DNA of 16,062 nucleotides from CAZBWE01 sp964495465 (GTDB lineage Bacteria; Planctomycetota; Phycisphaerae; Sedimentisphaerales; Anaerobacaceae): contig CAZBWE010000055.1 in NCBI GenBank assembly GCA_964495465.1, positions 1 through 16,062 of the forward strand. The letters are read 5' to 3'. The notes below the pieces were generated by a model that saw only the letters and a program-made list of their open reading frames with translations, was not told where the DNA came from and did not search any database. How positions within the stretch are numbered: position 1 is the first letter of the stretch; the number at the start of each line of letters is the position of its first letter. The position numbers were made by a program, and so were the translations under genes. This document shows positions 15,631-16,062 of this stretch, one piece after another.

Positions 15631-16062
15631 CTAACAATATGACAAACCTAAAGGATGTCGCTTCGGCGCTTTCAGCTTTTTCACAGGAGCTGCTCGCTGA
15701 GAACCGAGTTTTATGGGTAACTTAGTTGAACTTGAAGGCTTAATTTTTCCAAAAAGCAGGTCGGTTGAAGCTCTTATGGAATCAGGTGTGCCGCTGAAAT
15801 TACAGACCACGGCATCGGCCTCTTTTGTAGTGCCTTCTATGTAAGGATAGTTGGTCACGACAACAACCGTATGCTTCGCCGCTTTGAGCTTTTTGATGAG
15901 CAGCTGATTGTTCCCTGATTTTACGATTCGGGCGTAATAATTGGTCATAACCACGAGGTCCGCCTGTTTTGCGAGTTCGAGACACTCGTTAATCTCTTCC
16001 TGAGTTGCAGAGAACGCCGTGTCAACCAGGATAAGATTTACTGAATGATTTACCATTGCCTC
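15631..16062 (-). CDS. GH3-type glycosidase, C-terminal domain (cut by window edge)
   Basis: Only the last 143 codons are here; the frame is open to the edge, so the true start lies beyond 16062. The segment NLILVDTAFSATQEEINECL, ADLVVMTNYYARIVKSGNNQ, KHTVVVVTNYPYIEG and ADAVVCNFSGTPDSIRASTD followed by LLFGKIKPSS and LPIKL matches the alpha/beta C-terminal domain of GH3 beta-N-acetylhexosaminidase/beta-glucosidase proteins, where 'LFGKIxPxGKLP' is typical. A basic tail of about 25 residues (QRAAPVKKLKAPKRHPLG) follows the usual end. The catalytic TIM barrel is outside the window, so activity and export cannot be judged. Lies just upstream of the GH116 gene on the same strand. Confidence 0.75.
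   Translation of the reverse strand, partial: EAMVNHSVNLILVDTAFSATQEEINECLELAKQADLVVMTNYYARIVKSGNNQLLIKKLKAAKHTVVVVTNYPYIEGTTKEADAVVCNFSGTPDSIRASTDLLFGKIKPSSSTKLPIKLGSQRAAPVKKLKAPKRHPLGLSYC

Noticed and set aside
1..16062. Mobile elements, CRISPR arrays, tRNA or rRNA genes, defence or toxin systems
   Set aside because: No transposase, integrase, regular repeat array, cloverleaf or defence-domain protein was seen on either strand.

Overview
The window looks like a chromosomal stretch from a Planctomycetota bacterium, most likely of the Phycisphaerae. This is inferred from gene content: an exported LamG-domain protein of the 'VGWWKLDD...GKGNNGTLVG' type, an exported HEAT-repeat protein, many carbohydrate-active enzymes, and what looks like a decayed planctomycete-type prepilin gene. 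GC content is moderate and I saw no tRNA, rRNA, CRISPR array, insertion sequence or phage gene.

Layout. One gene is on the plus strand at the left edge: an RraA-fold protein with a signal peptide (45-932). Every other intact gene is on the minus strand, so in transcription order they run from right to left. From the right edge these are the C-terminal part of a GH3-type glycosidase (15631-16062, cut by the window), a GH116/GBA2-like beta-glycosidase (12986-15520), a 362-bp gap holding a decayed plus-strand coding remnant and a strong promoter, the secreted HEAT-repeat protein (10830-12623), a UPF0316/DUF2179 membrane protein with a clear promoter, a CaCA-type Na+/Ca2+ antiporter, and a MarC-family membrane protein. 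Next comes a tight carbohydrate block: GH130, PIG-L deacetylase, GT4 glycosyltransferase and a GH100-like (alpha/alpha)6-barrel glycosidase. It is followed by a broken DUF89 gene with its core missing, then rpmI-rplT-pheS with its own promoter, and finally the LamG protein, which converges on the RraA gene.

How it fits together. The GH130/PIG-L/GT4/GH100-like genes are 2-38 bp apart and probably form one transcription unit (MarC ends 19 bp before it). Together they suggest synthesis, trimming and phosphorolytic turnover of a sugar conjugate or oligosaccharide; the compound cannot be read from sequence. GH116 and GH3 at the right edge are a second carbohydrate pair. The ribosomal block has lost its usual neighbours infC (upstream) and pheT (downstream).

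The points most worth a second look are the two decayed genes (12764-12965 and 3756-4297), the exported RraA protein, the GT4/PIG-L/GH130/GH100-like operon, and the promoters that fix two start sites. I found no clearly new defence or mobile system.
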